NCBI RefSeq assembly: GCF_009764355.1
Contig: NZ_LNUA01000009.1
Coordinates: 1 to 64,000 of the forward strand
Length of the DNA stretch: 64,000 nt
Reading direction: 5' to 3'
Source of the DNA: Companilactobacillus bobalius
GTDB lineage: Bacteria > Bacillota > Bacilli > Lactobacillales > Lactobacillaceae
Each line of letters starts with the position of its first letter. Within the stretch, counting starts at the first letter, position 1. The notes beneath the pieces are model-generated. The model did no database searches, was not told the DNA's origin, and was given only the letters and a program-made list of their open reading frames with translations. Shown here one piece after another: positions 25,377 to 35,458 of this stretch. The translations under genes were made by a program, and so were the position numbers.

Positions 25377-26780
25377 ATGCAAGACGATTTTAATTATAAT
25401 TTTTCAGGGGAAACTAAACCCAAACATAAAGTTTGGCATCTATTGATTGTCAGTTCATTGATCTTTGGAATGTTCTTTGGATCAGGTAATTTAATTTTTC
25501 CAATTCATTTAGGACAACTTTCTGGTAATAACTGGTTCCCGGCAGCTTTGGGATTTGCTGTTTCTGGGTCTTTATTCCCACTACTAGCCATCTTGGCGGT
25601 CGTTGTTACTAAGAGTGACGGCCTCTATGATTTGGCTCGACCAGTTGGTAAATATTATGCTGCTATTTTTTTAGTTCTTGTTCATTTAACAATCGGACCA
25701 TTCTTCGGAACACCAAGAACTGCTGCTATGGCCTATGAAATGGCGGCTAAGCCGTTCTTACCCGCAAAATTCAATACTATTGGTATGTTCTTATTCACAG
25801 CCCTTTTCTTCGGATTAGCTTACATTTTAACGGTACATCAGAGTCAATTATTAAAATATGTTGGAAAATATCTCAATACGATTTTCCTAGTTTTATTAGC
25901 AATTATTTTCATCGTGGCTTTTCTAAAACCTATGGGTGGCTTGAACCATATGCCAACCTCAGCTTATCAAACTAATCCTTCCGTCAATGGTTTACTTGAG
26001 GGTTACAACACCATCGATGCTGTTGCTCTGTTAGCTTTAAGTGTTACCTTTGTTCATGCCGTTAGAGGTTTAGGATACAAGGATAAAGAGATGTCTCGTT
26101 TAACTGCTAAAGCTGGTTCTTTAAGTATCAGTTTAGAAATTTTAGTTTATTTCGGATTAGTACTACTAGGTGCCTTTAGTTTAAATAAAATGAACTTATC
26201 AGCTAACGGTGGAGATGCCCTCTCAGGTATTGTTAATTATTATTTTGGTAGCTTCGGTACAGCCTTTCTCGGTGTTTTAGTTACTTTGGGAGTTTTCACC
26301 ACGGCTATGGGATTAGTTGCTTCATTCTCACAAGATTTCCACAAGTTATTCCCTAAAGTCAGTTATTTAGCTTGGTTACGAGTTACAACTTTCCTATCAT
26401 TTATCGTCGCTAATGCCGGACTTGATAACATCATTGCTTGGTCATTACCAGTACTGATGCTTCTGTATCCTTTATCATTGGCTCTAATTTTAGCTTCCTT
26501 AACTGTCCACGCTAAACCATATGCTGGTGTAGTATACAAAATGACCATTGCATTCACTATTCTACCTGCTATCTTCGATATGTTGAATGCCTCACCTGCA
26601 GCTGTCACTAACCTAACTTTTGTCAAATTGGCTTTGAGATATTATCATCAATACATTCCATTGGCAAATTTAGGATTGGGCTGGGTCACATTGACATTGG
26701 CTGGATTCGTATTAGGATTAGTTGTCGGAAAATTGGGTAACTTAGCAAGCATCAACAATACCGTTGAAAGTCGAGATTAA
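25377..26780 (+). CDS. brnQ: Branched-chain amino acid:cation symporter
   Basis: A 467-residue LIVCS-family transporter importing leucine, isoleucine and valine with sodium or protons. The family motif FGSGNLIFPIHLGQLSG lies near the N-terminus, and about 12 membrane helices follow. The longest frame starts at GTG 25368, which touches the ribosome site AAGGGG; the ATG at 25377 has ten-base spacing and is preferred. The T-box leader means expression rises when the cognate tRNA is uncharged. A GNAT gene follows after one base. Confidence 0.9.
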   Translation: MQDDFNYNFSGETKPKHKVWHLLIVSSLIFGMFFGSGNLIFPIHLGQLSGNNWFPAALGFAVSGSLFPLLAILAVVVTKSDGLYDLARPVGKYYAAIFLVLVHLTIGPFFGTPRTAAMAYEMAAKPFLPAKFNTIGMFLFTALFFGLAYILTVHQSQLLKYVGKYLNTIFLVLLAIIFIVAFLKPMGGLNHMPTSAYQTNPSVNGLLEGYNTIDAVALLALSVTFVHAVRGLGYKDKEMSRLTAKAGSLSISLEILVYFGLVLLGAFSLNKMNLSANGGDALSGIVNYYFGSFGTAFLGVLVTLGVFTTAMGLVASFSQDFHKLFPKVSYLAWLRVTTFLSFIVANAGLDNIIAWSLPVLMLLYPLSLALILASLTVHAKPYAGVVYKMTIAFTILPAIFDMLNASPAAVTNLTFVKLALRYYHQYIPLANLGLGWVTLTLAGFVLGLVVGKLGNLASINNTVESRD

Positions 26781-26781
26781 A

Positions 26782-27264
26782 ATGAATTTTGAAATAGTCA
26801 AAACCAATCAACAAACTGATTTTAAAGCCATCAAGGAAGTTTATTATCAGACTTGGAATTACGCATATATCGGTATCGTTCCACAATCGTTTTTAGATCA
26901 CTTAACAACCGATATCTGGCATCCTGAAAAACGTGTCAACAATACCTTAATTGCTATCGTCAATGGAAAAATAGTCGGTGTCTGTAGTTATGGACCTGCA
27001 CGTCGGAAAAATTATGTCGGTTATGGGGAAATCTATTCAATTTACGTCTTACCTGAATTTCAACATCAAGGCATTGGTCAAAAGCTCTTCCAATCTGCCC
27101 TAAATATCTTACAAAAGGACTTCAATAAATTTTATCTGATTGTTCTAAAAGATAACCTGATTGCTCAAGCTTTTTATGAAATGTTTGGATTCGAATCTAC
27201 TGAAGAAAAATTGGTTGAACATACTGCTTATGGAAATTTGGATGAAATAATCTTTACAAAATAA
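26782..27264 (+). CDS. GNAT-family N-acetyltransferase
   Basis: A 160-residue acetyl-CoA transferase. The acetyl-CoA binding motif A is IYVLPEFQHQGIGQKLFQSA, and the C-terminal motif B region AQAFYEMFGFE is typical. The ATG at 26782 is one base beyond the brnQ stop, so the two are probably co-translated; the alternative TTG at 26764 lies inside brnQ. The substrate cannot be assigned, and small amines or antibiotics are both possible. A bidirectional terminator follows. Confidence 0.85.
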   Translation: MNFEIVKTNQQTDFKAIKEVYYQTWNYAYIGIVPQSFLDHLTTDIWHPEKRVNNTLIAIVNGKIVGVCSYGPARRKNYVGYGEIYSIYVLPEFQHQGIGQKLFQSALNILQKDFNKFYLIVLKDNLIAQAFYEMFGFESTEEKLVEHTAYGNLDEIIFTK

Positions 27265-27309
27265 AAGGAATCACTATGACGTTTAAATTTCATAGTGATT
27301 CCTTTTATT
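27260..27309. terminator. Bidirectional terminator
   Basis: AATAAAAGGAATCACTATGA and its complement flank a ten-base loop, between the GNAT gene and the converging small membrane protein. Confidence 0.9.
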
Positions 27310-27496
27310 ACATCCTGGTCCCGGCTACCATAATTGTTCCTAGTACAAGAGCAATGAATCCAATAATTCCAAATGGAATTGTTATTCCACCCCAAGCTGG
27401 TTTATTAGCAATTGCCCGAATTTTAAAACTAATCGTGGCAATACCCGCAAAAATGAAACCTATAGCAAATATTCCAATACCTATATTCAATAACAT
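27308..27496 (-). CDS. Small two-TM membrane protein downstream of an AraC regulator
   Basis: A 62-residue hydrophobic protein with two predicted membrane helices (about 3-25 and 38-58) and a short basic linker (KIRAIANKP). It starts ten bases after the stop of the AraC-type gene, with only a weak GAGAT ribosome site, and ends in a strong terminator. Glycine/alanine-rich helices suggest packing with itself or a partner. I do not recognise it. An overlapping plus-strand ORF here looks like its antisense shadow. Confidence 0.6.
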   Translation of the reverse strand: MLLNIGIGIFAIGFIFAGIATISFKIRAIANKPAWGGITIPFGIIGFIALVLGTIMVAGTRM

Positions 27497-27506
27497 ATTA
27501 ATTATC

Positions 27507-28265
27507 TCATCTGCTTTCTTTTTGATAATTATTTTTACGATACATCAATGGCGATATTCCAACTTTCTTTTTAAATTGTTTGGAAAAGTCATTCAAATCA
27601 TAGAATTTCAATTTTTCAGCAATTGTTTGAATTGAATCATCCGTATCGCGCAATAACTTTTGAGCAACACTGATCTTTTTAGTACTAATGAATTCACTTA
27701 TTGACATGTTCATTTCAGCTTTGAAATCTCTCTGGGCTCTGGCTGGATTACAATATTGATTAGCATGAATCAAAACATCTTTTACAGTAACTTTATGATA
27801 AATATTAGTATTAATATAATAAATAATATCCAAAGTTGGTTCCAAGCGGCTTGAGAAAGATAGATTATCCACTCTCATCAATAAACTAAAGTCATATATT
27901 ATTCTCTGAACCCACTCCAAATAGTCCTTCACAGGCTTATTTTGCAATAAACTATGATACTTCTGTTGCAATTCTAAAAATGGATAAATTTCAACATGAT
28001 TCTGAATACCTTCATGTGCTAAATCATCGACAAAACTATGCATTTGAGCAGTTATTTGAGTTATGGTCAAATACTTCATTAAGTCAGTATTTCTTTCAAA
28101 ATTTTCTTTTATAAATTTAAATCCATCTATTAAGTCACCTCGACGATAATATCGAAGAAAATCCCTTTGAATATATCCCAACAATATAATCGCTTTCTTT
28201 TCAGGTCTCTGGTGAACATACGATTTAAGATGACCTAAATATCGCGTATAAACCAAATCATCCAT
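27507..28265 (-). CDS. AraC-family transcriptional regulator
   Basis: A 252-residue regulator with a helical N-terminal region of unknown ligand and a C-terminal AraC double HTH (about 155-250), including IQTIAEKLKFYDLNDFSKQF and the final GISPLMYRKNN. The start at 28265 follows GGAAGGGGAG at proper spacing; the longest frame (28286) would include that ribosome site. It is followed in the same transcript by a small membrane protein. It has no cupin motif, unlike the one at 4026. Target unknown. Confidence 0.82.
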   Translation of the reverse strand: MDDLVYTRYLGHLKSYVHQRPEKKAIILLGYIQRDFLRYYRRGDLIDGFKFIKENFERNTDLMKYLTITQITAQMHSFVDDLAHEGIQNHVEIYPFLELQQKYHSLLQNKPVKDYLEWVQRIIYDFSLLMRVDNLSFSSRLEPTLDIIYYINTNIYHKVTVKDVLIHANQYCNPARAQRDFKAEMNMSISEFISTKKISVAQKLLRDTDDSIQTIAEKLKFYDLNDFSKQFKKKVGISPLMYRKNNYQKESR

Positions 28266-28458
28266 CGTCGCAATCTCCCCTTCCATTTATAGTAATTGTA
28301 TTTTACAAGTTTACTGAGGCTTAAACCAGAACCAAGTTTACAATCAAGCCAAAAGTGTTTGCAAAGAGGAATTATACCGAGATGAAATATTCGTGTAGCA
28401 ATTTTAGTATCAAATAGACAAAAGATAGCTAAAATTTTACTAAGAATTATTGGTCGAC

Positions 28459-28489
28459 AAAAAACCTCACATCTTTCGACGTGAGGTTT
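28459..28489 (-). terminator. Terminator of pgi
   Basis: AAACCTCAC / GTGAGGTTT stem with a T run on the minus strand. Confidence 0.85.
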
Positions 28490-28509
28490 AATTAATTTAA
28501 CTTATAAAA

Positions 28510-29850
28510 TTATAGTCTCTTGTTTAATTCTTCGCCAAGTTCTTCATAACCAGGACGGCCAAGTAGACCAAACATGTTCTTCTTGTATGCTTCAACACCT
28601 GGTTGGTTGAATGGGTTAATACCGTTCAAGTAACCAGAAATACCAACAGCAATTTCAAAGAAGTACATCAAGTAACCTAAGTTATAAGCATCTTGTTTTT
28701 CAATGTGAACTGTCATAACTGGAACGCCACCGTCAGTATGTGCAAGAACAACACCTTCGTAAGCCTTCTTGTTAACAAAGTCCATTGACTTGTTTTCCAA
28801 GTACTTCAAACCATCAAGGTTATCTTTTTCAGCAGGAATCTTAACATCATGTCTTGGTTGGTCAATCAAAACAACTGTTTCCATAAGGTTACGACGACCT
28901 TCTTGGATATATTGACCTAATGAATGCAAGTCAGTTGAGAAGTTAGCTGATGATGGGTAGATACCCTTTTGATCTTTACCTTCAGATTCACCCATCAATT
29001 GCTTCCACCATTCACCAAAGTATTGAACGTTTGGTTCGTAGTTTTCTAGCAATTCTGTTGTGTAACCTTTACGGTACAAGATATTTCTCAAAGCAGCGTA
29101 CTTGTAAGCATCGTTCTTTGTTAGATCAGCTGATGAGTAGTCTTCACGTGATTGTGCAGCACCTTCCATCAACTTATCGATGTCAATACCAGCAACGGCG
29201 ATTGGCAATAGACCAACGGCTGTAAGAACTGAGAAACGACCACCGATATCATCAGGAACAACGAATTCTTCGTAGCCTTCAGCATCAGATTCTGTCTTCA
29301 AAGCACCCTTAGCACGATCTGTTGTAGCGTAGATACGGCCCTTAGCACCTTCAACACCATACTTTTCAATCAACTTAGCTTTCAAAATACGGAAAGCGAT
29401 TGAAGGTTCTGTTGTTGTACCAGATTTTGAAATAACGTTAATACTGAAATCACGGTCACCGATAACATCAAGAAGATCAGCTAGGTAATTTGGAGAAATT
29501 GAGTTACCACAGAAGTAAACTTCTGGAACATCTTTTTCATTCTTAACGTTATAGAATGATGAACTTAAGAAATCAATTGCAGCACGTGCACCTAAATATG
29601 AACCACCAATACCGATTCCAACAAAGACTTCTGAGTCTGATTGGATCTTCTTAGCAGCTTTCTTAATACGGGCAAATTCATCCTTGTCATAGTCAACAGG
29701 CAAATCGATGAAACCACGGAAGTCAGCACCAGCACCAGTACCCTTACGTAATTCATCGTCAGCAGCTGTAACAAGAGCTTGCATTTCGCCAACTTCATTC
29801 TCATGAACGAATTTGTTCAATTTTGAATCATCAAATTTAATTTGTGTCAT
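28510..29850 (-). CDS. pgi: Glucose-6-phosphate isomerase
   Basis: A 446-residue phosphoglucose isomerase of the Gram-positive length class, converting glucose 6-phosphate and fructose 6-phosphate in glycolysis. Visible signatures are [11 protein letters not shown], the phosphate-binding [29 protein letters not shown] and the C-terminal [10 protein letters not shown] with the catalytic lysine. Codon use is that of a highly expressed gene. Ribosome site GGAGGAG. It is monocistronic with its own terminator. Confidence 0.96.
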   Translation of the reverse strand: MTQIKFDDSKLNKFVHENEVGEMQALVTAADDELRKGTGAGADFRGFIDLPVDYDKDEFARIKKAAKKIQSDSEVFVGIGIGGSYLGARAAIDFLSSSFYNVKNEKDVPEVYFCGNSISPNYLADLLDVIGDRDFSINVISKSGTTTEPSIAFRILKAKLIEKYGVEGAKGRIYATTDRAKGALKTESDAEGYEEFVVPDDIGGRFSVLTAVGLLPIAVAGIDIDKLMEGAAQSREDYSSADLTKNDAYKYAALRNILYRKGYTTELLENYEPNVQYFGEWWKQLMGESEGKDQKGIYPSSANFSTDLHSLGQYIQEGRRNLMETVVLIDQPRHDVKIPAEKDNLDGLKYLENKSMDFVNKKAYEGVVLAHTDGGVPVMTVHIEKQDAYNLGYLMYFFEIAVGISGYLNGINPFNQPGVEAYKKNMFGLLGRPGYEELGEELNKRL

Positions 29851-29905
29851 TTTCTCTCCTCCATATATATCGTCAAAACTAGATTAATCATTTTTGAAGA
29901 AAATT

Positions 29906-30526
29906 TCAAATTTTTATTAGCTTTTTTATCCATTTTCCTACAAAATATAAAAAATATCCTACCGCAGCGCCGAGAGTATTAAAGATAACGTCATCAATAT
30001 CCGTTACACCAGTGTTCAAAATAAACTGAAGCGTTTCAATCGAAGTCGAGATCAAAGCGCCAATTAGGACAACTTTTAGAAATCCAAAGTGTCTTTCTGT
30101 AAGCGCAGGTATAAATATTCCCATTGGTACGAACCACACAATATTACCATATAAATTATAAAAAAAGTCGACTAATGATTGACCATTTAATAATTTTATC
30201 GTTTCTACTAGTGGAATTATATTAATTTGGGATAACGGCCGATGCCAATAAAACTTGAATTGCCAAATGAAATAGCCATCTCGAAAGACTGTTAAAGCAA
30301 AAAGTAGGAGAACATAGAAGACAAATACAGTTAGGCCAAATTCACGGCCAAAGGTTGTATTTTTCTTTTTAACTTTTACCCATATATACCTAAGGATAAC
30401 GAAAAATAAGGTATATAATATTGCTTTATCCACAGCATAAAAAGAAAGCCTAATCAATGGAAAATGATTGAATCTTGACGCATACTTTTCAAAAATGTAT
30501 GTATACAACGGTCCTAAAAATATCAT
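29906..30526 (-). CDS. VanZ-family membrane protein
   Basis: A 206-residue protein with about five membrane helices. The VanZ-like core is IPLVETIKLLNG, then YGNIVWFVPMGIFIPAL, then STSIETLQFILNTGVTDIDDVIFNTLGAAVGY, where the acidic TDIDD-N motif is typical. VanZ itself gives modest teicoplanin resistance, but most family members have unknown envelope roles. Ribosome site GGGGAAG. It sits between pgi and a divergent LTA synthase pair. Confidence 0.85.
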   Translation of the reverse strand: MIFLGPLYTYIFEKYASRFNHFPLIRLSFYAVDKAILYTLFFVILRYIWVKVKKKNTTFGREFGLTVFVFYVLLLFALTVFRDGYFIWQFKFYWHRPLSQINIIPLVETIKLLNGQSLVDFFYNLYGNIVWFVPMGIFIPALTERHFGFLKVVLIGALISTSIETLQFILNTGVTDIDDVIFNTLGAAVGYFLYFVGKWIKKLIKI

Positions 30527-30639
30527 TTTTCTTATTCTTCCCCACTTTTTACCTATAACGTATTATACTAACAATTAAACAATTTATTTAGTACTTAAAT
30601 AGATTTTATTAAAGAATTTTTACAAATAAGGAATTATCA

Positions 30640-32811
30640 ATGAATAGATTAAAAAATTTCTTGAGTAAACGATTAGGTTTTCTAACCCTTTTAGTCTTTA
30701 CTCTCTGGCTCAAAACTATTATAGCTTATTATACTGATTTTTCTCTAGGCGCAACGGACCCGTTACAACATGCGATTTTGATTTTTAATCCTATCGCTAC
30801 CTCCGTTATCTTACTCAGTATATCGTTGTATGTCACTCGCCCAAGAATCTCTTATATCGTTATGGGAGTGATATACGTTCTTGAATCAGTTCTTCTGTAT
30901 GGAAACGTGCTTTATTACCGCGAATTAAGTGACTTCTTATCTTTCAACACTATCACCAGTGCTTCAAAGGTTTCTAAAGGCCTTGGTGGCAGTGCCACCA
31001 GTCTAATCCAAGCTCACGATATCCTTTATGGTTTAGATTTTATTATTATTGCTATTTTGTTATTTACTCACTTTATTAAAATTGATCCTCGTCCCATGAA
31101 AAAATTGACTGCTGTAGCGACGACTATGTTGGGTATTTTCTTATTCTCATTCAATTTAACCGTTGCGGAAAGCAATCGTCCTCAACTATTAGGAAGAACT
31201 TTCGATCGTTCTTATATTGTTAAGTATTTAGGCTTAAATACTTTTTTAGCCTATGACTCAATCAAGACAGTTCAAAATAATCAAGTCCGTTCCGAAGCCG
31301 TTGGTACCGATATGGATGATGTTTTAGCTGATGTTCAAAAGAATTACGCTAAACCGAATAAAACTTATTTTGGTAAAGCTAAGGGTAAAAACATTATCAT
31401 TATTCACTTGGAAAGTTTCCAACAATTCCTGATTAACGACAAAGTTAACGGTCAGGAGGTAACGCCGTTCTTAAACAGTCTTTATGACGATAAAAACACA
31501 ATGTCATTTGATAACTTCTATCACGAAGTAGGACAAGGACGGACTAGTGATGCCGAGAATATGCTAGAAACTGGTCTCTTTGGTTTACCAGAAGGATCAC
31601 TCTTCACCAAACTAGGAAGTGACAATACTTTCCAAGCTGCCCCGGCTATTTTGGGACAAAAAGAAGGCTACACTAGTGCTGTCTTCCATGGTAATGTTGG
31701 AAGTTTTTGGAACCGTAATTCCGTTTACAAAAATATGGGTTATAATTATTTCTTTGATTCCAGTTACTTTAATAAGAGTGATGATTCAATGTTGGGATTC
31801 GGTATGAAAGATAAATTAATGCTTTCAGAAAGTGTGAAATATCTTGAGCAATTGCAACAACCGTTTTACGCTAAATTTATTACTGTAACCAATCATTATC
31901 CGTTCCAATTAACTGATGAAGATAAAGACGATTTTACTCCACCGGATACTGACAACAGTACTGTTAATGGTTACTTTGAAACAGCTCACTATTTGGACAA
32001 TGCCTTGAAAGAATTCTTCAACTATTTAAAGAGCAGTGGAATTTACGATAATTCAATGATTGTACTTTACGGTGACCACTATGGATTATCTGATAGTCAA
32101 AATACTGATCTAGCACCTGTTTTAGGAATTGATTCGAAAGATTGGACCGACTTCAATGATTCACAAATGCAAAAGGTGCCTTTCATGATTCATATGAAGG
32201 GACTCAAGGGTGGTATTAACCACACTTATGGTGGTGAAATTGATGTCTTGCCTACACTACTTCATTTAGCCGGAATCAATACAAAACAGTATGTTCAATT
32301 AGGAACTGACCTACTTTCAAAACAACATAATCCTATCGTAATTTTCCGAAACAAGAATTTTGTCACCCCGCACTACACTGTCTTAAAAGGCAATAGTGAT
32401 CAGCCTGAGGTTTATCGGAATAAAACTGGTGAATTAGTCGACCTCAGTCAGAATCCGATTCTCAAGCAAAAGGTTAAAAAATGGCAAGAATATGTCAACG
32501 TCAAACTTAAACTTTCAGATACTATTAACAATAAGAATCTTTTGAGATTCTACACGCCAAGTGGATTCACACCGGTTAACCCTAAGAATTATGATTATCA
32601 AAACGAAATTCAAAAACTTGTTCAAACGCGTAATGACTTAGGTCTAAAATCAACCAGCGTCTATTCGCAAAATAATAATAAGTCGACAACTAGTCTATAT
32701 ACCACCGATGCACCTGAATTAAACGGTGATCGTACTTATATTGATAGTTGGTCTAGCATCTTAAAAGAAGATTCTGAAAATAAGAGCAACAATTCTACCT
32801 CCAACAAGTAA
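30640..32811 (+). CDS. ltaS: Lipoteichoic acid synthase-type phosphoglycerol transferase 1
   Basis: A 723-residue membrane sulfatase-fold enzyme that polymerises glycerol phosphate from phosphatidylglycerol on the outer face of the membrane. Five membrane helices occupy residues 10-170. The extracellular domain has metal ligand Glu258 (IHLESF), catalytic Thr302 (QGRTSDAEN) and the C-terminal metal motif YGDHYG (about 479-484), closely matching the spacing of S. aureus LtaS (Glu255, Thr300). It is followed by a paralogue after 82 bases with a terminator between. Either an LTA primase/synthase division or redundancy is possible. Confidence 0.92.
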   Translation: MNRLKNFLSKRLGFLTLLVFTLWLKTIIAYYTDFSLGATDPLQHAILIFNPIATSVILLSISLYVTRPRISYIVMGVIYVLESVLLYGNVLYYRELSDFLSFNTITSASKVSKGLGGSATSLIQAHDILYGLDFIIIAILLFTHFIKIDPRPMKKLTAVATTMLGIFLFSFNLTVAESNRPQLLGRTFDRSYIVKYLGLNTFLAYDSIKTVQNNQVRSEAVGTDMDDVLADVQKNYAKPNKTYFGKAKGKNIIIIHLESFQQFLINDKVNGQEVTPFLNSLYDDKNTMSFDNFYHEVGQGRTSDAENMLETGLFGLPEGSLFTKLGSDNTFQAAPAILGQKEGYTSAVFHGNVGSFWNRNSVYKNMGYNYFFDSSYFNKSDDSMLGFGMKDKLMLSESVKYLEQLQQPFYAKFITVTNHYPFQLTDEDKDDFTPPDTDNSTVNGYFETAHYLDNALKEFFNYLKSSGIYDNSMIVLYGDHYGLSDSQNTDLAPVLGIDSKDWTDFNDSQMQKVPFMIHMKGLKGGINHTYGGEIDVLPTLLHLAGINTKQYVQLGTDLLSKQHNPIVIFRNKNFVTPHYTVLKGNSDQPEVYRNKTGELVDLSQNPILKQKVKKWQEYVNVKLKLSDTINNKNLLRFYTPSGFTPVNPKNYDYQNEIQKLVQTRNDLGLKSTSVYSQNNNKSTTSLYTTDAPELNGDRTYIDSWSSILKEDSENKSNNSTSNK

Positions 32812-32837
32812 AGTCAGCTTAGAGCTGGCTTTTTTTA
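32811..32837 (+). terminator. Terminator between the two LTA synthase genes
   Basis: AAGTCAGCT / AGCTGGCTT with a three-base loop and T run, starting within the stop codon. Confidence 0.75.
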
Positions 32838-32893
32838 TTGGTCCAGATAAAGTATTATTACGTAGTGAACTAATTATGTTATGAGGAACTTTT

Positions 32894-35062
32894 ATGAAAA
32901 AAATTAAATCCGTACTAAATACTAGATTAGGATTTATGACCTTTTTAATTCTTTGTCTATGGTTAAAAACCATCGTTACTTACTATCTCGATTTTTCTTT
33001 AGGTATCGAAAACTTTTTACAGCACTTTTTATTAATTGTTAATCCATTCGCTACGCTGGTTTTATTGATGAGTGTCGCGCTCTATTTCAATAGAGGAATT
33101 TTATCTTACATTGCCATGGGGATTATTTATATTGCTGATTCAATTTTTATTTACAGCAATGTCTTATACTTCCGATCATTTTCTGATTTTATTTCCTTCA
33201 ATTCCATTACTGGTGTCGGTAAAGTCGCCAAAGGTCTTGGTACTACAACTTTAGGTGTTGTCCAAGCACGTGATGCCATCTATCTAATTGATATTGTCAT
33301 TATTGCACTTCTGTTTATTTTCCACTTCATCAAGGTTGATCGTCGTCCTTTTAGAAAATTGAATGCCGTAGCCACAACTTGTTTGGGCTTAATGCTATTT
33401 TCAGCCGATTTGGCGGGTTCTGAAGCTAATCGTCCCCAATTATTAGGAAGAACCTTTGACCACTCTTATATCGTTAAATATTTAGGAATAAACGCATTCC
33501 TACCATATGATTCGATTAGATCGGCTCAAAATGACCAAGTGCGCTCAACTGCTACTGAATCAGAGATGGATAAAGTCCTTGATTATGTCCATCAAAACTA
33601 TGCAGCGCCCAACCCAACTTATTTCGGTAAAGCTAATGGCAAAAATATCATCATCATCCATCTGGAAAGCTTTGAACAATTCCTTATCGGTTTGAAAGTT
33701 AATGGTCAAGAAGTTACACCGTTCTTGAATAAGCTTTATCATGACAAAAATACTATTGCTTACGATAACTTTTTCAACGAAGTTGGTAGCGGTCGAACTA
33801 GTGATGCCGAAACAATGCTAGAATCTGGACTATTTGGCCTTCCTGCGGGTACTTCTGTCTTTACCAAATTGGGAACTTCAAATACCTTCCAAGCAGCACC
33901 CGCCATCCTTGCACAAAAGAAGGGTTATACCAGTGCTGTTTTCCACGGAAATGTTGGTAGTTTCTGGGATCGTAATTCTGTTTATAAGAATATGGGCTAC
34001 AATTACTTCTTCGATAAAAGTTATTACGACACTAAAAATCCTGATACCGCCTCACTTAACACTTATGGTATTAAGGATAAATTGTTGCTGTCTGAAAGTG
34101 CTAAGTATCTTGAACAGATGCAACAACCTTTCTATACTAAATTTTTAACCGTTACTAATCACGTTCGTTATCAATTTGCTGACGAAGATAATGATAATTT
34201 CAAATCTACCGATCTTGACGATGACGAAATTAATCAATATTTTAAGACCGCTCATTATTTAGATAAATCTGTCGAAGAGTTTTTCAATTATTTGAATGAT
34301 ACTGGACTGTCAAAAAATAGTATGATTGTACTTTATGGTGATCACTATGGTCTTGACAAGAACAGTAAAGGCGATAGTCAGCACAAAGAATTAGCTACTG
34401 GTCTCTTTGGTCAAGATCCTGACACTTGGAGCAAATTCAACGAAACACAGTATCAACGTGTACCTTTTATGATTCACATGAATGGTCTTAAAGGCGGAAT
34501 CAAACATACTTACGGTGGCGAAATTGACGTCTTACCAACAGTTCTACATTTGGCCGGAGTTAACACTAGTCAATACGTTCAATTAGGAACAGATCTACTA
34601 TCGAAACAACATAGTTCCGTTGTAGCCTTCCGAAATAAGAGTTTGATTACACCGAAGTATACGGTCTACCCTAATGATTCTGGTAGTCCAACCGTTTATG
34701 AAAACAAAACCGGTCAAGAAATTCCTTTGAAGGATAATCCAAGATTAGCTATGCAGGCCGACAAATGGTTGGAAGATGTCAGTCTAAAATTAAAAGTTTC
34801 TGACAACGTTAATAACAAAAATCTCTTGAGATTCTATACACCAACAGGATTCATCCCTGTTAATCCAACTAATTACTCTTATCAGAATCAAGTTCAACAA
34901 TTGGTCAAACGTCGTGATGAACTAGGCGTTAAATCTACTAGCATTTATTCTCGTAATGGCAACAAATCAACTACTAATTTGTATAATACCGATGCTTTGC
35001 AATTACAAGATGACCGTTCACCAATCGACAGTTGGTCATACTTAGGTAAAAAAGAGAAATAA
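32894..35062 (+). CDS. Lipoteichoic acid synthase-type phosphoglycerol transferase 2
   Basis: A 722-residue paralogue of the preceding gene, collinear along its full length with no large insertions: five membrane helices, Glu258 in IHLESF, Thr302 in SGRTSDAET and the YGDHYG motif. All catalytic residues are intact in both copies. The long C-terminal tail (about 640-722), rich in Asn, Ser and Tyr, is also shared. It is followed by a structured repeat rather than a classical terminator. Confidence 0.92.
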   Translation: MKKIKSVLNTRLGFMTFLILCLWLKTIVTYYLDFSLGIENFLQHFLLIVNPFATLVLLMSVALYFNRGILSYIAMGIIYIADSIFIYSNVLYFRSFSDFISFNSITGVGKVAKGLGTTTLGVVQARDAIYLIDIVIIALLFIFHFIKVDRRPFRKLNAVATTCLGLMLFSADLAGSEANRPQLLGRTFDHSYIVKYLGINAFLPYDSIRSAQNDQVRSTATESEMDKVLDYVHQNYAAPNPTYFGKANGKNIIIIHLESFEQFLIGLKVNGQEVTPFLNKLYHDKNTIAYDNFFNEVGSGRTSDAETMLESGLFGLPAGTSVFTKLGTSNTFQAAPAILAQKKGYTSAVFHGNVGSFWDRNSVYKNMGYNYFFDKSYYDTKNPDTASLNTYGIKDKLLLSESAKYLEQMQQPFYTKFLTVTNHVRYQFADEDNDNFKSTDLDDDEINQYFKTAHYLDKSVEEFFNYLNDTGLSKNSMIVLYGDHYGLDKNSKGDSQHKELATGLFGQDPDTWSKFNETQYQRVPFMIHMNGLKGGIKHTYGGEIDVLPTVLHLAGVNTSQYVQLGTDLLSKQHSSVVAFRNKSLITPKYTVYPNDSGSPTVYENKTGQEIPLKDNPRLAMQADKWLEDVSLKLKVSDNVNNKNLLRFYTPTGFIPVNPTNYSYQNQVQQLVKRRDELGVKSTSIYSRNGNKSTTNLYNTDALQLQDDRSPIDSWSYLGKKEK

Positions 35063-35090
35063 TCACACCAACTAATGTGGTTGAAATATG

Positions 35091-35264
35091 CCGTCGTCCG
35101 CAAAAAATCCGTAGGCCGCTGGAACGTGGTGGACACGACTTCAAGCTAATAATTCCGCACTTCGTACGGAATCATGGATCTCGAAGCTCGGTCTTTTACT
35201 AATCTTGCTACGCAAGCTAAGTAAAATCACACCACTGAGGGCCTACAGATTTTTTACTACCGAC
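35091..35264 (-). repeat. Structured repeat, copy 4
   Basis: Minus-strand copy, nearly the twin of 361-539. The outer helix pairs AAAAAATCTGTAGGCC with GGCCTACGGATTTTTT, so GTGAG/CTCAC of copy 2 has become GTAGG/CCTAC with pairing preserved. It has the GATCCAT box and arm two ATTCCGTAC/GTGCGGAAT. It lies just downstream of the second LTA synthase gene and may act as its transcript end. Confidence 0.85.
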
Positions 35265-35321
35265 TAGTTAGTTGGTTCTAGTATTTTTAAACCTAAAAAT
35301 ATAGAAATTTTAAATTAAAAG

Positions 35322-35378
35322 AACAGCCTCCATTAAATATTCAAGACTTTGCTTGAATCCTTTAATAGAGGCTGTTTT
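35322..35378 (+). repeat. Terminator-like hairpin repeat, copy B
   Basis: GAACAGCCTC and ATTAAATATTCAAG opposite CTTGAATCCTTTAAT and GAGGCTGTT. Same spacing and flanks as 8093 (GTATTTTTAA...AATATAGAAATTTTAAAT precedes both). Confidence 0.8.
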
Positions 35379-35458
35379 CATCTTACTGGACTAAATTATT
35401 TTACAAAATCACGTATTAAACATACTTACCTCAAGAAAAATAATTGAAATGTTATTTA

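Noticed and set aside
27276..27635. A 119-codon plus-strand ORF over the small membrane protein and AraC 3' end
   Set aside because: Its start lies within a terminator hairpin and it runs antisense through two better genes, so it is probably a shadow.
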